Both the position numbers and the translations under genes were made by a program. From Comamonadaceae bacterium (GTDB taxonomy: Bacteria > Pseudomonadota > Gammaproteobacteria > Burkholderiales > Burkholderiaceae_C), in contig CANJOS010000012.1 in the NCBI GenBank assembly GCA_947476015.1, positions 1-35,818 on the forward strand: a stretch of DNA of 35,818 nt, given 5' to 3'. The notes beneath the pieces were generated by a model. The model was not told the origin of the DNA and searched no databases. It saw nothing but the letters and a program-made list of their open reading frames with translations. Below are positions 33,325-35,818 of this stretch, one piece after another. How positions within the stretch are numbered: the stretch's first letter is position 1; every line of letters begins with the position of its first letter.

Positions 33325-33995
33325 TGAAAATGCAAGATTCACTGGACGTCAATGTCCAACGCGCACTCAAACTTGATACGGCCACATTGTCCGATGCTTT
33401 GGACAAATTAGGAATCGTGGGGCAATGTTACAAAATCAAACCTCGCGATACTAATTTTAGAATGGCTGGCAGAGCTTGGACTTTGAAGTACGGCCCTTCA
33501 GGGAAACCTTGCGGGACCGTAGGTGACTATATCGATGATGTAGCGCCGGGCAGTGTGATTGTTCTTGACAACAATGGTCGCGATGATTGCACAGTGTGGG
33601 GCGACATCCTCACAGAAATTGCACACCGACGAGGCATTGCGGGCACTGTCATCAATGGCATCAATCGCGACACACACTTATGCCTTTCTTTAGGCTATCC
33701 TATTTTCTCAAAAGACAATTGGATGCGAACTGGCAAAGATCGCGTTCAAGTTGAGGCCATTGGCATTCCTGTGAACATCGGGGAGGCTCGTGTAGCGCCA
33801 GGCGATTTACTCAAAGGGGATACAGACGGCGTGGTTGTCATTCCAAAAGAACACGAAAATGATGTTCTCAATGTGGCAGAAGAAATAGAAGCGGCAGAAA
33901 ATAAGATCAGAGATGCTGCAAGATCTGGGATGCGATTAGACGAAGCGCGGCAGCAGTTTAAATATCATCAACTTCAAACAAGAGTCACCAAATGA
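33321..33995 (+). CDS. RraA/LigK-like aldolase family protein 2
   Basis: This 224-aa paralog has TLSDALDKLGI near the start, VWGDIL (92-97) and Arg116-Asp117 in NGINRDTHL. The third residue after the R-D pair is Leu, not Glu, so the full R-D-x2-E pattern is lost. The C-terminal GDTDGVVVIP is canonical. It begins inside the stop of paralog 1 (ATGA) and its own stop overlaps paralog 3, so all three are translationally coupled. Activity may need a partner subunit, or its substrate differs. Confidence 0.85.
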   Translation: MMKMQDSLDVNVQRALKLDTATLSDALDKLGIVGQCYKIKPRDTNFRMAGRAWTLKYGPSGKPCGTVGDYIDDVAPGSVIVLDNNGRDDCTVWGDILTEIAHRRGIAGTVINGINRDTHLCLSLGYPIFSKDNWMRTGKDRVQVEAIGIPVNIGEARVAPGDLLKGDTDGVVVIPKEHENDVLNVAEEIEAAENKIRDAARSGMRLDEARQQFKYHQLQTRVTK

Positions 33996-34651
33996 ATGCT
34001 GTGAATCCATCACTCACCACTCGTTTAAATGTGCCTCGTTTAAGTTCAGATCTGATTGCCAAAGCCAAATCTTTGCCAACCGCCACACTGCATGAAGCGG
34101 GCAAAAAAATAGGGGCATTGCCATCGGCCATTAAACCTGTATCAAGTGTGTTTAGAACTTGTGGACAAGCTCTCACCGTTCACTCACCTGGGGGCGATAA
34201 TTTGTGGCTGCACCGAGCACTTGCCATTGCTCAAGAAGGCGATGTCATGGTTGTTTTCGCCAATGGCGCTTACGAACATGGCTATTGGGGTGAAATTATG
34301 GGCACCATGGCCCAATCTCGTGGCCTCGCCGGCCTTGTCATTGATGCCTGCGTAAGAGATGGCGCACTGATTTCAACAATGGGGTTTCCAGTATTTTCAA
34401 GGGGGTTGTGCATCCGAGGCACTGGTAAGGACTTTGGCGCAACGGGTTGGATTAACCACCCTATCATGATTGGCGACGTCATCGTTCATGCGGGCGATTT
34501 GATAGTGGGTGATGGAGATGGTGTGGTCTCGATACCTCAATCTAAAGCGCAAGAAATCATTGAAGCCGGAATTCTCAGAGAAGTAGAAGAAGCGGCCATT
34601 TGCGAAAGAATTAAATCTGGTGAAACGACCATGGCCATTTATGGCTGGTAA
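33992..34651 (+). CDS. RraA/LigK-like aldolase family protein 3
   Basis: This 219-aa paralog is the closest to true HMG/CHA aldolases in layout: TATLHEAGKKIGALP near the start, the HGYWGEIMGTMAQSRGLAG block (96-114), Arg122-Asp123 in DACVRDGAL, FPVFSRGLCIRGTGK, and GDGDGVVSIP. It carries Glu101 in WGE but lacks the Glu three residues after R-D. It is the best candidate for the catalytic LigK equivalent, accepting the product of the LigJ-like hydratase. It overlaps paralog 2 by 4 bases. Confidence 0.87.
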   Translation: MNAVNPSLTTRLNVPRLSSDLIAKAKSLPTATLHEAGKKIGALPSAIKPVSSVFRTCGQALTVHSPGGDNLWLHRALAIAQEGDVMVVFANGAYEHGYWGEIMGTMAQSRGLAGLVIDACVRDGALISTMGFPVFSRGLCIRGTGKDFGATGWINHPIMIGDVIVHAGDLIVGDGDGVVSIPQSKAQEIIEAGILREVEEAAICERIKSGETTMAIYGW

Positions 34652-34658
34652 AACATTC

Positions 34659-35459
34659 ATGACCAACCCTTTATCTTTCGCAACTTCTCCCATTTTGGAA
34701 ATTGAAGCAGGCGTGGCCACAATCACATTGAATCGACCTGCCCAACGAAATCGTTTAAACAACGAGGACTTGAAAACATTATTGGCTCATTTTGAGACAA
34801 TCAATGAAGACGCCAGTGTTCGTGTGATGAAGCTCACAGCCAGTACAAAAGACCAACCCAAACCTGTTTTTTGCGCTGGCTATGACATTGGCGAATTTGA
34901 TGCATCTACGGCAAATGCAGTGGCTTTTGAAGCCGTTCCCGATGCCTTGGCACACGTCAGACCTGTCACCATCTGCGCCTTGAATGGCAGTGTGTACGGC
35001 GGTGCCACTGATTTAGCTTTAGCTTGTGATTTGCGGATTGGATTAGAAGGCATAGAGTGGCGCATGCCTGCCACAGCTCTCGGGCTTCATTACTACCCCA
35101 GTGGTTTACAAAGATATCTCAGCCGTTTCGGTGTCTTGGCGACGCAAAGAGCTTTTTTAACCGGTCGCCCATTTACATGGCAGCAATTGGAAAAGATCGG
35201 CCTGTTTGAAGCATTTTGCAACGAATCAAATTGGCATGCACATTTAGACAGCCTGACCAAAGACATTTGGGCATTGGCCCCTATGGCCGTTCAGGAAACC
35301 AAAAAATCTTTGAATGAAATAATTGAAAATCGATCAGACTTAGAGACTTTACGTGCCCGAGAAGAATTGACAAGTCAAAGTGAAGATTTTGCTGAAGGAA
35401 GACGGGCGTTCATGGAAAGACGAGCCCCCAAGTTTGGAACTCATGGCAAGCTCACATGA
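34659..35459 (+). CDS. Enoyl-CoA hydratase/isomerase family protein lacking both catalytic Glu
   Basis: This crotonase-fold protein is about 266 aa from ATG 34659, chosen because it lies 7 bases after the preceding stop; in-frame upstream codons overlap that gene. The oxyanion segment FCAGYDIGEF (71-80) and the glycine pair 114-115 are present, but at the two Glu positions it has Asp118 (GGATDLALA) and Thr139 (RMPATALG). Standard hydration needs both Glu, so it is probably an isomerase, hydrolase, decarboxylase or C-C bond lyase of the same fold. It is the last full gene of the plus arm. It differs clearly from the minus-arm hydratase. Confidence 0.85.
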   Translation: MTNPLSFATSPILEIEAGVATITLNRPAQRNRLNNEDLKTLLAHFETINEDASVRVMKLTASTKDQPKPVFCAGYDIGEFDASTANAVAFEAVPDALAHVRPVTICALNGSVYGGATDLALACDLRIGLEGIEWRMPATALGLHYYPSGLQRYLSRFGVLATQRAFLTGRPFTWQQLEKIGLFEAFCNESNWHAHLDSLTKDIWALAPMAVQETKKSLNEIIENRSDLETLRAREELTSQSEDFAEGRRAFMERRAPKFGTHGKLT

Positions 35460-35497
35460 ATTCAATCATTGCAAAAGCCATGGTAGCAGCCAACTAA
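35456..35497 (+). pseudogene. 13-codon remnant starting in the stop of the crotonase gene
   Basis: An ATGA overlap of the kind used for coupled genes opens a frame reading MNSIIAKAMVAAN, then stops. Such overlaps usually mark a real next gene, so this may be the head of a gene whose rest was deleted, or a chance frame. Nothing downstream continues it in another frame. Confidence 0.25.
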
Positions 35498-35609
35498 TTG
35501 CTGTCCCAACATTTAGAAAGATGAACTGGACACCAAGTGCTTGATTGGCGTGCCCTTCAAAAACTTAGACGGTTTGTGATGAGGTATGTTCTGCCTCTCC
35601 AAATTTTTA

Positions 35610-35638
35610 GCCCCGCTTGTTTGCAGGGCAATTTTTTT
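35610..35638 (+). terminator. Rho-independent terminator of the plus arm
   Basis: GCCCCGC and GCAGGGC form a 7-position stem with one C-A mismatch around a TTGTTT loop, followed after AA by seven T residues. It lies 150 bases after the stop of the last gene. The stem and T-run are both convincing. Confidence 0.65.
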
Positions 35639-35694
35639 GCTGAGCTCGCTGGGTGAGGGTGTATTGGTGGCCAGACATTTTCTGCCGTTAATCA

Positions 35695-35774
35695 GTTGAG
35701 CAGCAAGGCCTAAGGCGGCTGACGATTTCTGGTACTCCAGTATGAGGAAGCCGCCTTAGGCCTTGCTGCTCAAC
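35695..35774. repeat. 26-bp perfect inverted repeat with a nested hairpin
   Basis: The arms 35695-35720 and 35749-35774 are perfect reverse complements, beginning GTTGAGC and ending GCTCAAC. The 28-base loop contains its own small hairpin (CTGG-TACT-CCAG, 35729-35740). No T-run follows, so it is not a plain terminator. A similar arm occurs at 35795-35816. It may be a MITE-like or REP-like element, or a transposon end. Confidence 0.7.
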
Positions 35775-35794
35775 GCTCCCGCGTAGTAAGCAAA

Positions 35795-35816
35795 CCTTAG
35801 GCCTTGATACACAACG
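35795..35816. repeat. Partial second copy of the inverted-repeat arm
   Basis: CCTTAGGCCTTGATACACAACG matches 19 of 22 positions of the right arm (35754-35775), with identical 12 bases at its start and AACG at its end. The window ends two bases later, so a full second element may follow. Confidence 0.55.
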
Positions 35817-35818
35817 CG

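Larger units (their letters stand above)
35498..35818. other. Gene-free right end with terminator and repeat elements
   Basis: No coding frame with any family motif is present. The stretch holds a likely terminator at 35610-35638, a 26-bp perfect inverted repeat (35695-35774) and a partial further copy of one arm (35795-35816) near the window edge. It appears to be the boundary of the catabolic cluster. Confidence 0.65.

Noticed and set aside
35695-35774. Integron attC site
   Set aside because: The ends read GTTGAGC and GCTCAAC, which fit the GTTRRRY and RYYYAAC boxes, but their order is the reverse of an attC site and no integrase or cassette array is visible.

Overview
The window looks like a Burkholderiales (probably Comamonadaceae) chromosome segment. 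The main sign is four Bug/TctC-type periplasmic binding proteins with no TctA/TctB permease beside them, a gene expansion typical of that order. LysR regulators, a phthalate-dioxygenase-type Rieske enzyme and RraA-like aldolases fit the same picture. I saw no rRNA, tRNA or CRISPR array. Family calls come from reading motifs; nothing was searched against a database.

Left flank (1-1549): the 3' end of an IS3-family transposase, a 340-bp intergenic stretch rich in palindromes with one G-quadruplex pattern, and a LysR gene that has lost its DNA-binding domain. This reads as a scar of insertion and deletion.

Mirror modules (1563-9321): LysR(-), Bug(+), FAD oxidoreductase(+), then Bug(-), FAD oxidoreductase(-), LysR(+). 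Two regulator-transporter-oxidoreductase sets point at each other and meet at about 5.0 kb. The second FAD enzyme is large (about 752 aa) and carries a C-terminal beta-rich extension.

Junction (9322-11452): two small uncharacterised minus-strand genes, a 165-bp remnant of a MORN-type secreted protein behind a perfect palindrome, and an unrecognised stretch.

Catabolic cluster (11453-35459): 23 tightly packed genes in two arms that diverge from one 213-bp control region next to a GntR/FCD regulator. The minus arm runs GntR, RidA-like, LigJ-like amidohydrolase, Rieske oxygenase, Bug, PDR-type reductase, enoyl-CoA hydratase, 3-hydroxyacyl-CoA dehydrogenase, SDR. The plus arm runs NDP-forming acyl-CoA synthetase, two acyl-CoA dehydrogenases, Bug, GMC alcohol dehydrogenase, aldehyde dehydrogenase, SCP2-type thiolase, DUF35 protein, CaiB-type CoA-transferase, LigB-type dioxygenase, three RraA/LigK-like genes, and a crotonase lacking both catalytic Glu.

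My reading (inference): the cluster takes up an aromatic acid (Bug), O-demethylates or hydroxylates its ring (Rieske plus reductase), shortens a side chain through alcohol, aldehyde, acid and CoA-ester steps ending in a thiolase or retro-aldolase, opens the ring (LigB-type), and sends the product through a LigJ-type hydratase to LigK-type aldolases giving pyruvate and oxaloacetate. The LigJ and LigK reactions are consecutive in the known protocatechuate/gallate pathway, and they sit here on opposite arms. The substrate is unknown. The right end (35460-35818) holds a likely terminator and a 26-bp inverted repeat with part of another copy.
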